Shown here piece after piece: positions 1 to 11,267 of a stretch of 64,000 nt of DNA (position 1 is its first letter; each line of letters begins with the position of its first letter). The notes beneath the pieces were generated by a model that worked only from the letters and a program-made list of their open reading frames with translations, was not told the DNA's origin and did no database searches. This DNA is from Paroedura picta (Eukaryota > Chordata > Lepidosauria > Squamata > Gekkonidae), in assembly GCF_049243985.1 (NCBI RefSeq), contig NC_135371.1, forward strand, positions 79,501-143,500. Direction: 5' to 3'. Made by a program: the position numbers and the translations under genes.

Positions 1-822
1 ACAGACAGTGTTCAACGAGATCTGAACACAATGGAGAAATGGGCAAATGAGAACAAGATGCAATTTAATAAACGTAAGTGTAAAGTTCTGCATCTGGGTC
101 AGAAAAATGAAAAGCTTGCCTACTGGATGGGGGATACGCTTCTAGGTAACACTGTGTGTGAACGAGACCTTGGAGTACTTGTGGATTGTAAACTAAACAT
201 GAGCAGGCAGTGTGATGCAGCGGTAAAAAAGGCAAATGCCATTTGGGGCTGTATCAACAGGGGCATCACATCAAAATCACAAGATGTCATAGTCCCATTG
301 TATACAACACTGGTCAGACCACACCTGGAATACTGTGTGCAGTTCTGGAGGCCTCACTTCAAGAAGGACTTAGATAAAATTGAAAGGGTACAGAGGAGAG
401 TGACAAAGATGATCTGGGGCCAAGGGACCAAGCCCTATGAAGATAGGTTGAGGGACTTGGGAATGTTCAGCCTGGAGAAAAGGAGGTTGAGAGGGGACAT
501 GATAGCCCTCTTTAAGTATTTGAAAGGTTGTCACTTGGAGGAGGGCAGGATGCTGTTTCTGTTGGCTGCAGAGGAGAGGACACACTGTAATGGGTTTAAA
601 CTTCAAGTACAACAATATAGGCTAGATATCAGGAAAAAAATTTTCACAGTCAGAGTAGTTCAGCAGTGGAATGGGCTGCCTAAGGAGGTGGGGAGCTCCC
701 CCTCACTGGCCATCTTCAAGCAGCAGCTGGACAGATGCTCACCCTGGATGCTGGAGGCTGATCCTGCATTGAAGGGGGTGGAACTAGATGGCCCCTTCCC
801 ACTCTAGGATTCTAGGAATCTA
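1..822 (+). mobile_element. CR1 LINE, 3' part of reverse-transcriptase ORF plus 3' end
   Basis: An open frame from 31 to 807 encodes the C-terminal part of a CR1 reverse transcriptase, including the stretches [26 protein letters not shown] and [19 protein letters not shown]. The 3' end shows the usual CR1 close (tagatggccccttcc, then a short imperfect attctagga repeat). The element enters from the left edge and is truncated there. It is very similar to the CR1 copies at 51198-52385 and 53190-54345, so these belong to one subfamily. It lies downstream of SYNGAP1 exon 2 in the direction of that gene's transcription, so it is probably intronic, in antisense orientation. Confidence 0.9.
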
Positions 823-1648
823 AGTTGAGGAGTGGGATGGGCTGCCCAAGGAGGTGGGGAGCCCAAGGAGATGGGGACACCTAGGAGCGCTGGCTGTCCA
901 TCAAGGAGACAGCTCGACTGTGATGGCTGCTGCAGAAGCAGCCTACCCCCCACCTCCTGGGCTTCTTCCAAGTCTGTTTTCACTGAGAAACTAGTGGCAT
1001 TCTCTGCCACAGGCCATGAGGGCCACAGCATTCATAGAGAAGAGCACAGGGGTGGTTGTGAGCCTCACAGACTGACTCAGTAGAGCCTCCATGTTCATAG
1101 GCAGAGACACACTGAATGGGGAGGGCGAGACCAGCAGTGGGAGACTTATAGCAGCCCCCAGCTGGCTTTTCTGCACAGGACCTGGCTGGGCTGGCCAGGC
1201 TCCCTCTCTGCCCTCTGGACAGCAGTCCTCCTGCCAGGAGATTCTCCAGCCCCACCAGGAGATTGGCCTCAGGGGGTTGAGGGAGGAGTGGAGCTGAGAT
1301 CAGAGCTTCATAGAAATCCAAAGGAAAAGAGCTTAGGGACTGGGTGGGGCCCCCAGGGAGGTGATGAGGGGAACTTGGTGGTGGAGGAGAGTCCTACAGC
1401 CCTGTGTTTGAGATAGGAGCAGTCCACTAAAGGCTGCGAGGAGCTCCTTCCTCAGGGAGAGCAGAGGCTCCCTCCTGGTTCTCTTGCACGGGGGGGGGGT
1501 GTTCCAGACCCTTGGAGCGATTGGGTGGGTGACTCCCCCCCCCCCACGGACAGTAGTCCCCAGGGCAACAAAGTCCTCCAGTTGGTGGCATGGAGGGGGA
1601 GGAGGTGCACAGGCAGAATTGGCAGGCTCCCCCAGCCCCCTCACTCAC
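823..1648. other. SYNGAP1 intron 2 start, no gene seen
   Basis: This is non-repetitive, moderately GC-rich sequence between the CR1 copy and SYNGAP1 exon 2. I see no exon matching the next part of SYNGAP1 (IHPLLIRDRR in human), so that exon must lie outside the window. Short G and C homopolymers occur near 1490-1545. Confidence 0.5.
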
Positions 1649-4600
1649 CTCTTCCTCGTCCAGCATCAGCAGCTGATTTCCGGAGATGATGCAGAATCGG
1701 GGGTTCCAGGGGCGGTCGTAAGGGGAGTGCATGTACTGGGCCCGGTGCAGGGGGGCTCCTCGCACATCTGCAGAAGGAACAGGAAGAGTTAAGAAGACAT
1801 GGGCAGTCAGCTTCCTTCCCTGCCCTTCTGCCCCCACCCCACCCCCACATATGCCTTGGTATCTGCAGCAGCCCCCCTGACCCCTCTCCCCCACCCAGCA
1901 CTCCAAGGGGGGACCAGCAGCCTCCCAGCCCTCCAGAGACCAGCTTGTCAGGAAGCCCCTCTGGAACAGCCACCCCAAGCAAATCCCCCGGAGCACAGGA
2001 GGTGTGCCACCTGACCGTTGGGGAACTGAAATGCAGGTGTTGGGTTGGGGTTGGGGGGCAGGAAGGAGGCCTATTTGACCCTTTCCCCTGGGACATTCCT
2101 AAACCACACATACCCAGCAGAGGTACTCCATGGTCCTTGGGTGCCCTGCTCACCCGGGGAGGCCAAACCACCCGCCTGAGGCTGCGTGTGCCAGAAGGAT
2201 GTATGTACAAGGATGTATGCACTGGAGCACCACTTATTTTCCAGAGGAGGCCTGGTGCAAGGCAACCTCTGCATCCCCCAAAGGCCTGGCTGCCACTGGC
2301 CTAAACGGTGCCAAGAAGGGGCAGCCATGTGATGGGCAGCTGGGAGGGGGGCATGGGGCACCACATAGGAGCTTGCCTTCCTGCACCACAGGAGAATGTT
2401 TGAAGCCTCAGATGCCATTGCGGGGCTTCCAGAGCATCCTCTGGCTCAAAGAGGCGGGACAGTCCCCCTTTCTTCCTGTCCCCTTCAGGCTTCCACACAC
2501 ACCCCACCATGACCTCTAGTGGAGCCTCCTGAATCTCCCTAGGGGATGGCAGAGGGAGGGGGTGGCAGAGGGAGCGTTGTGTAAGGAGGACCTCTGATGG
2601 GAGGGTGCTGCCCTCTGGTGGTGAGAGGAAGCCACCGGACTGAGGCTGGGCACCAACAGTGGCAAGGCGGGCGGGGGGGGGAGGGGAGGGGAGGTGGGCA
2701 GTAAAGTGTGGGTTCTTCTCCCTAGCATCTCCCACCCACCCCCATCAGAAACTCTGAGGGCGACTTCTGATGGGGACATCAGGGAACCAAAGCTCAACTT
2801 GTCAGCATGTGCTTGGTGTGGGATATTTTTAGATCCCCAAAATATATGGCAAAAAAGGAGCACAAGGAAAGGCCTCTGTGGTTCTCTCAGAAGTCCAGGC
2901 CTGTGGAGAGTCCCCCAGGGCCATCTTTGCCCCATATCTGTGCCCAGAGAGGGGGACTGCCGGCAGAGCCAAGGGCTCAGCCCCTCTTGACCCCCTTTCC
3001 CTCTGCCCAGCTCACAGGAAGCCTCTGAGACCAGCTCCAGAGAGAACTCCTTCATGGAGGGATGCCCCACAGACACAGGCCTTGGCTGCCTAGGACCAGT
3101 TCACTCCCCCCTGACCCACATGTGGGGACTTTCCACCCGGGTCCCAGCCGAAGAGAGGCCTTCCTCACCCCCATGCCCATTTTCTGGTTTCTTTGTGGGT
3201 TTTATAGTCTGCAAGCCCAGCAGGAGTGCCAAAGTTCCTGCAGGGTTAGGTGTCCTCTTGCTAAGAATTACATCAGGCTGGGGCCAGGGCCAAGAAATCC
3301 AATTGGAAAAAACACAATATGTCGATTTATAGGCACATTCAGATCAGATGAAGGGTGGGTGGGTGGGAAAGTCTCCAGAGTGCCCAGTAAGGGCTCCGGG
3401 CAAAGGTGCCCTCCTTCGCAGATTCTCTCAGGGACTCTGCAACTCGTCCAGAATGCAGCTGCCAAGGTCCTCACTGCAACACCTCGGAGGTCCCACATCC
3501 AGCCCATCTTCCAGCAACTGCGCTGGCTCCCGGTTGAATTCCGGATCAGGCTTATGGTGTTGGTTATCACCTTTAAGGCCATACGCGGTCTGGGCCCAGC
3601 ATACCTGAGGGACCGCCTCTCCACCTACACCCCTCAGAGAGCCCTGCGCTCTACTACATCCAACCTCCTGGTGGTCCCTGGCCCCAAGGAAGCCCGCTTG
3701 GCCTCAACCAGGGCCTCAACCAGAGCTTTCTCCATTCTGGCCCCCACCTGGTAGAACAAGCTCCCAGAGGAGATCAGGGCCATGACATAACCTAAACAGT
3801 TCCACAGGGCCTGCAAAAGGGAGCTCCTCCGCCAGGCATTTGGTTGAGGTTGACCCAAACCATCACTTCCAATTGGCCCCCAAGCCCCCCCCCACTGCGA
3901 CTGACACTAATCGGCCTAACCCACTGGGTCTCAGTAAAAGTTGAGCTGAGGCTCTTGCAATTCCATTTTCTGTTATTGTTATTATCATGTCATTATTGCT
4001 ATAATGTTATTACTGTTATCACCTGTTACCATATGTTATCTGTATCTTTTCCTGTTCCCTGTAAACTGCCCTGAGCCTTCGGCTCATATATAAATATAAT
4101 AATTAAATAATTATAATTCACATCCAGGGGCTGGCCTTGTGCCAGGAGACCAACCCCGCCCACCCAAACAGGCCTCTCCTCTGGCGCCCGCTGGGCTCCG
4201 GCCTCTCCCTCCCCTCTCCTCCAACTGCAATGAATTCATCCACACATTCAAGAGTGGGGAACACCCTCAGCCCCAGAAGAACCGACCTCACTCCAAGAAG
4301 AAGGAAGGAACCCCAGGGGGAGGCCTCGGCCCCCTGCTAGCTCTTCAGAATACCTGGTTGGCCTCCGTGGGTGGAGGCTGGGCTAGATGGACCCTCACCC
4401 GTCTCTTCCAGCAAGGCTTTTATGATGTCCTCCTAGGGAACCTCCACATTAAGTGGCACTAAAGCTCCCAGAGCTAGGAGGCAAAATCAGGGGGGAGGCC
4501 TCAGCCTCTCTGCCCTATGGTTGGCTCTCCAGAGGCTCCTGGCTCCTGGGTGAGACAGAGGCTGGACTGGATGGACCCTCCCTGGTCTGACCCAGGAGAG

Positions 4601-7600
4601 CTCTCCTGAGTTCTTGTGTCGTCTGTAGTTTCTGTAGGAGGAGCAGCACATTTGGATGTGCCCATGCAATTGAGGGAGGGAAGACTAGTCTCAGGTGAGC
4701 CCATCTGGCAGAACTAGGTCAAGTTCACTGTGGAGGGGATGGGCTGTGGCTTAGTGGCAGAGTCTCTGCCTGGCATACAGAAGGTCCCCAATTCAGTCCC
4801 TGGCAGCATCTCCAGGAGGCGTCTGATGGGAAAAGACTCCCACCTGACCCCTGAGAAGTGCTTCTGGTCTGGACCAAAGTCTGCACCAGAGGTCTGATTG
4901 TGTCTAAGGCGGGTTTGTGCGGGGAGCCTTCGGGAGTTTGTGCGGGGAGGGGGGAATCTTGACCCAAGCAGGGTTCACACACACATCACATTGGGGAGGC
5001 TCAGCATGCAGGCGTGGTGATTATGGGAAACCATTGCAACTGTCCTGGTCCAGTTCCTCTTTTGAGAGCCAGCAGGAGGAGCAGTTCACCTTTGCAGGTG
5101 AGCCAGGACTCCACACCAGAGCAGAGGTGCTCACCCGGGGTCAGTGCTCTGTGCCAATCCTAAGCAACATGAAGATACTAATTCTCCTGAGCATCTACTG
5201 AGCACACACCCCTGATGCCTGATGCAGGGGACCTACTGGTTCTGGGCTTTCTTGCCCCAGTGGCACCATTTTGACCTTGACAGACTTTGGGATCCAGTTG
5301 TAGAACAGAGCTGAGGGGACTGCTGGTGAGCTGCTCACAGGCCTGCCCCCACTTCACCACTTGGTTCAGCCAGGCCTGTCCTCCTCTGAGAGGCAGACTT
5401 GGGAACACAAGGGAACACAAGTTCAGAAACCAAGACGGCATGGGAGCCCCCCCCCCCCCGGAACCCACCATCTCTCCATCCTACCCTCTTTGAAGGAGCT
5501 CAGGGAAGCATGCAGTACATCCTCACTATAACCCAGCAAGGCAGGGCAAGCTGAGGGAGTGACCTGCGGCTCACTGTCTTGAACCTTGGTCTATAAGCAA
5601 TCCAAGATCATAGAATCATAGAGTTGGAAGGGGCCATACAGGCCATCTAGTCCAACCGCCTGCTCTATGCAGGATCAGCCCTAAGCATCCTAAAGCATCC
5701 AAGAAAAGTGCTTGAAGCTAAAGCATCCAAGAAAAGTGCTTTGCTTGAAGACTGCCAGTGAGGGAGAGCTCAACACCTCCTTAGGCAGCCTATTCCACTG
5801 CTGAACTACTCTGTGAAAACATTTTTCCTGATATCTAGCCTATATTGTTGTACTTGAAGTTTAAACCCATTACTGTGTGTCCTTCCCTCTGCAGCCAACA
5901 GAAACAGCATCCTGCCCTCCTCCAAGAGACAACATCTCAAATACTTAAAGAGGGCTAATATCCCCTCTCAACCTCCTTTTCTCCAGGCTGAACATTCCCA
6001 AGTCCCTCAACCTATCTTCATAGGGCTTGGTCCCTTGGCCCCAGAACATCCTCGTCACTCTCCTCTGTACCCCTTCAATTTTATCTACGTCCTTCTTGAA
6101 GTGAGGCCTCCAGAACTCCAGAACTGCACACAGAACTACACTGATGCTGCCTCATCTTGCCTGTTTCTGGGGCCTGCAATGAAATCCAGAAGAAGAGGAG
6201 GAGATGGAGGAGGTATGGCAGAAGGGACTCCTGTGATGGCTGCGTTTAAAGAAACACAGAAACCACAGAGCTGGAAGGGACCCAAAGAGGCATCTAATCT
6301 AAACCACTGCACCATGCAGGAAATTCATGGCTACTCCCCCTCCTCCAGTGACTACTCCTCTGTGCCCAGAAGAAGGCAAAAGCAGCCTCCAGGATCTCTC
6401 TGGCCTGGAGGGAAAGTCCTTCCTGGTCCCAAAGTGACCCTCAGCATTACCCTGGCCATAGAAGAAAGTGCCCACAGGGTGGAGCGCCGGCTCCTCCCTT
6501 CCCCCCCCCCACCATTTGCCCACCTTCAGAGCAGCAAATGCAGCAGGAGTACAATGACACCATAATACTAGTGCACACTAGTGCAGGAGCCCACTGAGGA
6601 TATCTGGGGTCTCTGTGCAGAAGGAGAACCCCCACTGGCCTTGCAAACCCCTCTCCCCCAGGACACCCTCAGTCGGCCATAGTTTGATGCTGCCCAGGCT
6701 GGCCCAACCTTGTCAGTTCATGGCAGCTGAGCAGGATGGGTGGCCCCCAAGGTTAGAGACCCCCAAGGAAGTCGAGGCAGGCAAGGGCACACACCTGCTG
6801 AGGGTCTCTTGCCTTGGAAACCTCCTGGGTCACCATGTCAGCAGCTTCCTACCCCCTTGATGGTGCTTCCCACCCCCAAGACTTGTGCCAAGGAGTTCCC
6901 CAAGTGCCCGGTGTGCAGCCATTCTTCCGTCAAGCCATCGTCCCCGAGGGCCAGGCTGCCAGAGGACAACAGATGGTGAGCCTTCTTTGGAGGCATTATC
7001 GCCTCCCTAGTTGGGCTCCCAACCCTTCCATCCTGTCCCTCCTTCCAGCCTCACAGGCCTCAGGAGTGGCAGCCTGCTCCCACCCCAGCACCCTCCTGCC
7101 AGGCAGCTGAGGGATGGTCCACAGAGCAAAGGTCTCCCGGGAGGAGGGCCTGTCAGAGGCCTGGATATTGAGGGAAGGGGGCTTAGCTGTGGCAACCAGA
7201 GCAGATCTAAAAAGGGTGGGGAAGTGGAAGGAGCAGTTTTAAAAATCCCAGTCTTTAGGGGTAATAGTGCTAGCCCCCCTGTCTTTGTGATCCAGAAATC
7301 AGACCCTGAGCTGTCCTATGCCCCCTGTTGAAGCCCCTCCCCAAGAGGCGATGGGGCAGCGCTTGGGGGAGGGACCCGGGGGAGGCTGAGAGAGCTCCAG
7401 AGCCATCTTGCCCGATGGGGAGGGTCAGGAGGCCCAAGCGGAAACGCCGGACAGGGCAGCCAGACCCATGCCGACTGGCCCTGCTGAGGCCCCCGGATGT
7501 GCTGCGCGGTCTCCCGAAGGCTCCCCTGCGCCCGACTCCAGCATCTCTGCTGCCCGGCTGTCCTGCACCGCTGGCCCATCCCCGGGAGACGAGGAGCAGC

Positions 7601-9281
7601 TGTCCAGCCTCCCTCCCTCCCTCGTCTAGCTCCAGAGCCCCCTCTACCCTCCCCAGGCAAACCGGGGCCAGGGGATTAGCCCCCCCCCCCCCTCCGGCCA
7701 GGGTCGAGGCCTGCCCCCTTCCCATCCTCAGATGACCGGAGGGGCGGAGGGAGCTCCCTGCAGCGCATCACGACTCTCTGGCAGTTAGCTTCACGCTGGT
7801 TGGCCGAGCCCCCCCCCCCGCATGCCTCTCCAGGAAGGTTGCCTGGCAACGCCCTCCCCCACCCTGCCACTGGAAGCCGGCAGATCCGGAGGGCCACGGA
7901 GGGTGTCCCCCATAGACACCTCCCCTCAAGCGAGAGCCACGGAGAGCTGCGGTAGAGAAGATGACCCCCCCCCCCCACCTGCGCCGAGGAACAGGAGAAG
8001 TGGCAGAATAAGGCCATCCCACATATACACACATAGCATAACACAACGCAGCACTCCCAGGGGCTTGAATCATGGTCAGACGTAGGCTTGCCAACTTCCC
8101 GGAGGGGCCTGAAGACCCCCCCCAAGACAAGTAATCTCCAGCCGACAGAGAAAATGGACGCTTCAGAGGACAACCTACTCTATGGTATACCATAGATTCC
8201 AGGCACAATAATCCCTCTCCACATCCCCTTCCCCCTCCCAAACCTCCAGGAATTTCCCAGGAGAGAGCTGGCAACCCTAGAGGAGGGGAGCTACGCCAAG
8301 GGCACTATCAGTGGATTACGGGGGGCAGGGGCTCGTCCCATCTCTGCAAAGGACAGAGCAGCCAGCCCCTGTCGCCGGGACCCCCTCCCCCCCCCTCCCC
8401 CCTCCCCCCTCCCCCCTCCCCACACTTTGGCAGGCACAAGCGCATGGCCAGCTCTGCCACACAGCCTTCCGCAGCTCCCGCTTTCCCGCCGCACGGAAAG
8501 GGGGGCGCCGTGGCTGGGTGCGAACAACGGTTCCCTCTCCCTCCCTCCCCCCTCCCTGCAGAGAGTGGGCGCCCTGAAATCTGTGCAAGGCGCGGCGCCT
8601 GAGCCGGCGCGGAGAGGAGGCGGGCAGGAGCACACCTGCGCACGGGCCTGCCTCCAGCCGGTCAGCTTTCGGCGCCAGAGGGGAGCAGCCCAGCTGGACG
8701 TCGGGGGGGGGAGGGGAAGCAGAAGCCCCAGAGGATGGAAAGCCGCTGGGATGCTCCGCTGCTTTCCGGGGGGGGGGTGGGGGAGGGGTGGACCCGGCCA
8801 GAGAAGACCCGTGGCCCCGTTCTGAAAAAAACGGAGAAGGCGGCAGGCCGAGTCGCCACGCCAGGGAGCAGGCTAACGGGGGGGGGGGGGGGGTAAGAGA
8901 AGGCCCGGACAGAAGCGGAGAGATGGGAGAAGCGGGCCATGAACCACCGGCGCCCCGGAAGGGAAGGGGAGAGGTGGCCTAAGCAGCCCCGTCCTCTGGG
9001 GGCCACTCTGTCCCCGCAGGACCCGCCTGGACGGCCTCACCTATTGCCGGGGCGAGCCCTCCCCACCGGCAGTTGGGGGGGGTGCAGCGCGGACTTACCA
9101 GTGACCTTTGCATCGACCCCCCCTCCCGAGACCCCTGCCCCGCCAGTCCGTCTCCCGGAGCAGAGGTATGCCTGTGTCCGGCGCGGCCTCTCCCCATCCC
9201 CCCTCCCCCCGAGACACGCGCGCGCGCGAGCGCCGGGAGCCGACTGGCGCGGAGGGTACCTCGGAAAGGGGCATAGGACAT
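1649..9281 (-). CDS. SYNGAP1: SYNGAP1, synaptic Ras GTPase-activating protein, first two coding exons (partial)
   Basis: SYNGAP1 is a RasGAP of the excitatory postsynaptic density. Two coding exons are visible. Exon 1 is 9260-9281 (MSYAPFR plus one base, donor GTACCC). Exon 2 is 1649-1767 (acceptor TTCTGCAG, donor GTGAGTGA). Joined, they give 47 residues in phase: [17 protein letters not shown] followed by [17 protein letters not shown] and [13 protein letters not shown]. This matches the N-terminus of vertebrate SYNGAP1 up to the start of its split PH domain. The rest of the gene lies beyond the left edge. The start is the ATG at 9281, with Kozak context GGCACC; an in-frame stop (9312-9314) lies ten codons upstream. 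The longer human form begins 15 residues earlier, so that extension is absent from this exon. Human has a Gly between Pro and Trp in DRP-WNP that is missing here. Intron 1 (1768-9259) carries L2, CR1, SINE and simple-repeat DNA. Confidence 0.93.
3420..4115 (+). mobile_element. L2 LINE, reverse-transcriptase C-terminus and 3' UTR
   Basis: Translation of 3430-3753 gives the L2 end-of-RT signature: [13 protein letters not shown], then [32 protein letters not shown] and ARLASTRA. The frame then meets a stop (W then TAG) and continues in a degenerate state to about 3847. An AT-rich 3' UTR ends near 4115 in ataataattaaataatta. It sits antisense in SYNGAP1 intron 1. It is 5' truncated and inactive. 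Confidence 0.85.
4340..4640 (+). repeat. Two copies of a SINE-like 3' segment
   Basis: The motif ggctggactggatggaccct followed by tggtctgacccag appears at about 4549-4595, with a related copy at 4376-4410 (gctgggctagatggaccctc). It resembles the 3' body shared by several reptile tRNA-derived SINEs. No A/B-box head is seen directly upstream, so these are probably decayed fragments. Confidence 0.45.
4738..4900 (+). mobile_element. tRNA-derived SINE
   Basis: The head contains an RNA polymerase III A-box-like stretch (tggcttagtggcagagtc) and a B-box-like stretch (ggtccccaattcagtccc) about 30 bases further on, as in a tRNA-derived SINE. The body continues with ctggcagcatctccagg. The same family recurs at 10425-10620. 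I do not assign a family name. It lies in SYNGAP1 intron 1. Confidence 0.65.
5608..6150 (-). mobile_element. CR1 LINE 3' end
   Basis: On the plus strand the copy opens with atcatagaatcatagagttgg, the complement of the CR1 3' terminus, and runs back into the coding 3' end (complement of FSLEKRRL and [11 protein letters not shown]-type sequence). It belongs to the same subfamily as the copy at the left edge. A short internal duplication, gcatccaagaaaagtgcttg, occurs near 5695-5745. Confidence 0.85.
6245..6510 (-). mobile_element. Degenerate CR1 3' fragment
   Basis: The stretch gaaaccacagagctggaagggaccc followed by a decayed body (tctggcctggagggaaagtcct) resembles the antisense 3' end of an older CR1 subfamily, also seen at 11640-12090 and 58508-59210. 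No frame survives. Confidence 0.5.
6511..8084. other. SYNGAP1 intron 1, mostly unique sequence
   Basis: No recognisable exon or transposon was found. The GC content rises toward the promoter. Poly-C tracts occur at about 7680-7692, 7808-7818 and 7968-7977. Several open frames cross the region only because it is GC-rich and poor in stops. I do not support any of them as genes. Confidence 0.4.
8085..8284 (-). repeat. Dispersed interspersed repeat, unclassified
   Basis: The segment from taggcttgccaacttccc to gagagctggcaaccctagag, with internal ctccagccgacagagaaaatgg and cctccaggaatttccc, matches in layout the copies at 19040-19240 and 29606-29690. It is a dispersed repeat with no coding capacity and a short terminal inverted feel (ttgccaac and ctggcaac). 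I cannot assign a family. Confidence 0.5.
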
Positions 9282-9900
9282 GGTGCCTTCAGCCGGCCGC
9301 TGGCTCGCCGCTCATGGACCGGGCGGGAGGGGGGCGCGGGCTGCGGGGGTGGGGGGCGCCGTTCGGCCCGCCCGCCCGGCCGCCCGGCCGCCCGGCCGTT
9401 CGCCCGCCTGCCTGCCTGCCTCCCCCGCACCAGCCGCCTGCCCCGGCCGCCCCCGCCTCTCCGGCTCCGGCTCGGCGGCGGCTGTCCTTGGTGCTGAAGC
9501 GGGCGGCAGCGGCTGGCGCTGCGCAGGAGGGAGGCTGGCGCGGATGCAGGCGGGCAGGCAGGCTGGCCCGCGCGCCCTCCCCGCTGGCGCTCGTTCCTCC
9601 TCCGCCGCCGCCTCCTCCGCTTTCTCCTCCTCCAGTAGCGGCAGCGGCAAGCAGCGGCAGCCGCGACAGCATCACCGGCGGGCGGGCGGGCGGGCCGCGT
9701 AGCGCAGCGCAGCGCAGGGCAGGGCAGGAGCGCCGCGCCGCAGCGCCGCCCCCTCTTAAAGGCGCCCTCTGCAGCGGCCTGGGCGGAAACACGCGGAGAG
9801 CAGGAACGGCGACCCCCCTCGCGCCTCCCCTGGAAGTCGCCCGGGCACCCCTCGCTCGCCCAGGGCCCCCGCCCGGCCTGGTGCTTCTGCGCCTCCCTGG
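8300..9900 (-). promoter_or_regulatory. SYNGAP1: SYNGAP1 CpG-island promoter and 5' UTR region
   Basis: This block is very GC- and CpG-rich and surrounds the first coding exon (9260-9281). The upstream side (9282-9800) is dense in CpG and carries repeats of cgcccgg at about 9365-9400. No TATA box is evident. The transcription start cannot be fixed from sequence alone. Long G and C tracts (for example about 8384-8424 and 8877-8893) are possible G-quadruplex sites. Confidence 0.65.
8377..8424. repeat. C-rich low-complexity tract
   Basis: A near-continuous series of C6-C9 runs separated by single T residues, within SYNGAP1 intron 1. The complementary strand fits the pattern of G-runs that fold into G-quadruplexes. 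Confidence 0.85.
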
Positions 9901-10424
9901 GCCTATGGCAGGGCTGGCTCTCCTCCTCGGGCCCCGATGAAGCATGGCCTCCCCACCCTGCCGGGCTTCCGCAGCCTGAGAAATAGCCCCCTGGGGTGGG
10001 ATGCGGTGGGGGCGCTGGACTATGCGCACCCTCAGGCAGATCCTGCAGGCCCCTCCCGTGTTCCCAGATCCATTCCCTTGGCATCCTCTGAAGTAAACTA
10101 CTGCAGTGCTCTTCAACTCAGCCTGCCCTTGGGGACTCTCTGGGCAGTGAGGATTTGGGGGCTCCTGTTCTTGAAGAGTCACGGTGGGTGCCAGGCCGGG
10201 CTGCACCGGGGAAAGAAACTGGTCTGCACGGCTAACGCCTGGCCTCCTGCGGCCTCCCTCCCCAGGCCTGAAGGTTCTTGGGCAGAGGAAAGGCTGCAAG
10301 ATGCACAGGCTCCCTGGGGGTGGGGGCCCTGCTCAAAGAAGCTGAGGCTGAGAGACAATGGTCTTTTTAGTGGACAGACAATGGTCACTCCCCCCCCTGT
10401 TTGTTTCCCCCTTTTGGAGCACTC
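9901..10424. other. SYNGAP1-CUTA spacer, no feature seen
   Basis: GC-moderate sequence upstream of SYNGAP1. I see no exon, no transposon signature and no conserved motif. Confidence 0.4.
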
Positions 10425-10620
10425 AATCTGCTTGGCAGGCAGAAGGCCTCAAGTTCAGTCCCAGCAGCCTCTCCCCTTGAAGGGTCCAGGCTGAGGGGGG
10501 GGGGAGGTGGAAGAGCCCTGCCTGAGACCCTGGAGAGCTGCTGCCAGTCTGCGCAGATGAGACTGACCTTGAAGGAGCAGGGAGGTCTCATGCAATAGAA
10601 GGTGGCTTCATGGGGTTATA
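10425..10620 (+). mobile_element. tRNA-derived SINE, same family as 4738
   Basis: The 5' part reads ctgcttggcaggcagaaggc then caagttcagtcccagc (B-box region). It is followed by a body with gagaccctggagagctgctg and a 3' part resembling aaggtggcttcatgggg. The A-box half is degraded. A G9 run interrupts the body near 10496. Confidence 0.6.
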
Positions 10621-10639
10621 GGTTTCAGAGGTTTGCTGG

Positions 10640-10950
10640 GTTGGGCTGCACCAGAACAGTGAGAGTTGTTTATTTGCAACTCTTCCACCAGGCCTATGGG
10701 TGAGGCTGGCGCCTCCTTGTTAGATTGGGCCCCCCTTCCCCCCTTCCCCTCTTAGGGCTCTATATGCAGTGTTCCCTGGTCTCCTCCCTGGGAATGCTGC
10801 CGCTGTCGGGTTGGTTGGGTTGGAAGGTGCATTTGTTTTTGTAGGATGTTTTTATGAATTATGGGTTTTATGGGTTTTTATATGTTGTCACCTGCCATGA
10901 GCCTTAGGGGAATGGCGGGCTATAAATCAAAGTAATAATAATAATAACAA
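10640..10950 (+). mobile_element. L2 LINE 3' end
   Basis: The copy contains the end of the L2 coding region (caactcttccaccaggcctatgg), a T-rich 3' UTR, the block cacctgccatgagcctta and ggcgggctataaatcaaagt, and a final ataataata tail. It is a 5'-truncated fragment comparable with those at 3420-4115 and 46580-47216. Confidence 0.75.
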
Positions 10951-11212
10951 TAATAATTTGTTTATGTTACATTTTGATGCCGCCCTTCCTGTTAGCAGAG
11001 TAAATAAATCATTGATATGCATACGCTGTATTTTTGGGATTAGGAGAAAAGGATTTATTAAGGAACAACCATACTTGAGAGTGCAGAGGAGAGATAGGAA
11101 TAGCCTGACTACATGGCTGAGTAGCAGAGAGAGAATGAGAGAGAAGCTTCCGAGAAGAAGCAGGAGATTTTCCCTAAGAGGAGCAGTCCGGAGACATTCA
11201 AAAGCGTAGCCG

Positions 11213-11267
11213 ATAAAATCAGAGTCCAGAAGCTTCCTCAGACTATGATATCAGACTCTGATTTTAT
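11213..11267. repeat. Inverted repeat (14-bp arms)
   Basis: The arms ataaaatcagagtc (11213-11226) and its exact complement gactctgattttat (11254-11267) flank a 27-base spacer. This could be the end of a small foldback element. No target-site duplication was found. Confidence 0.6.

Noticed and set aside
4738-4810. A tRNA gene
   Set aside because: The A- and B-box-like stretches belong to a SINE head. A full cloverleaf is not present and the sequence continues into a SINE body.
7497-7629. An alternative SYNGAP1 first exon downstream of 9260
   Set aside because: No sequence resembling the known alternative N-termini of SYNGAP1 and no convincing minus-strand donor were found.
7328-7735. Long overlapping open frames in SYNGAP1 intron 1 as a possible small gene
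   Set aside because: The region is GC-rich with few stop codons, and frames are open on both strands. No domain, splice signal pattern or similarity was recognisable.
8939-10299. Frames of about 330 residues on both strands around the SYNGAP1 promoter
   Set aside because: They are Pro/Arg/Ala-rich translations of a CpG island and overlap the real first exon. They have no protein-like composition.
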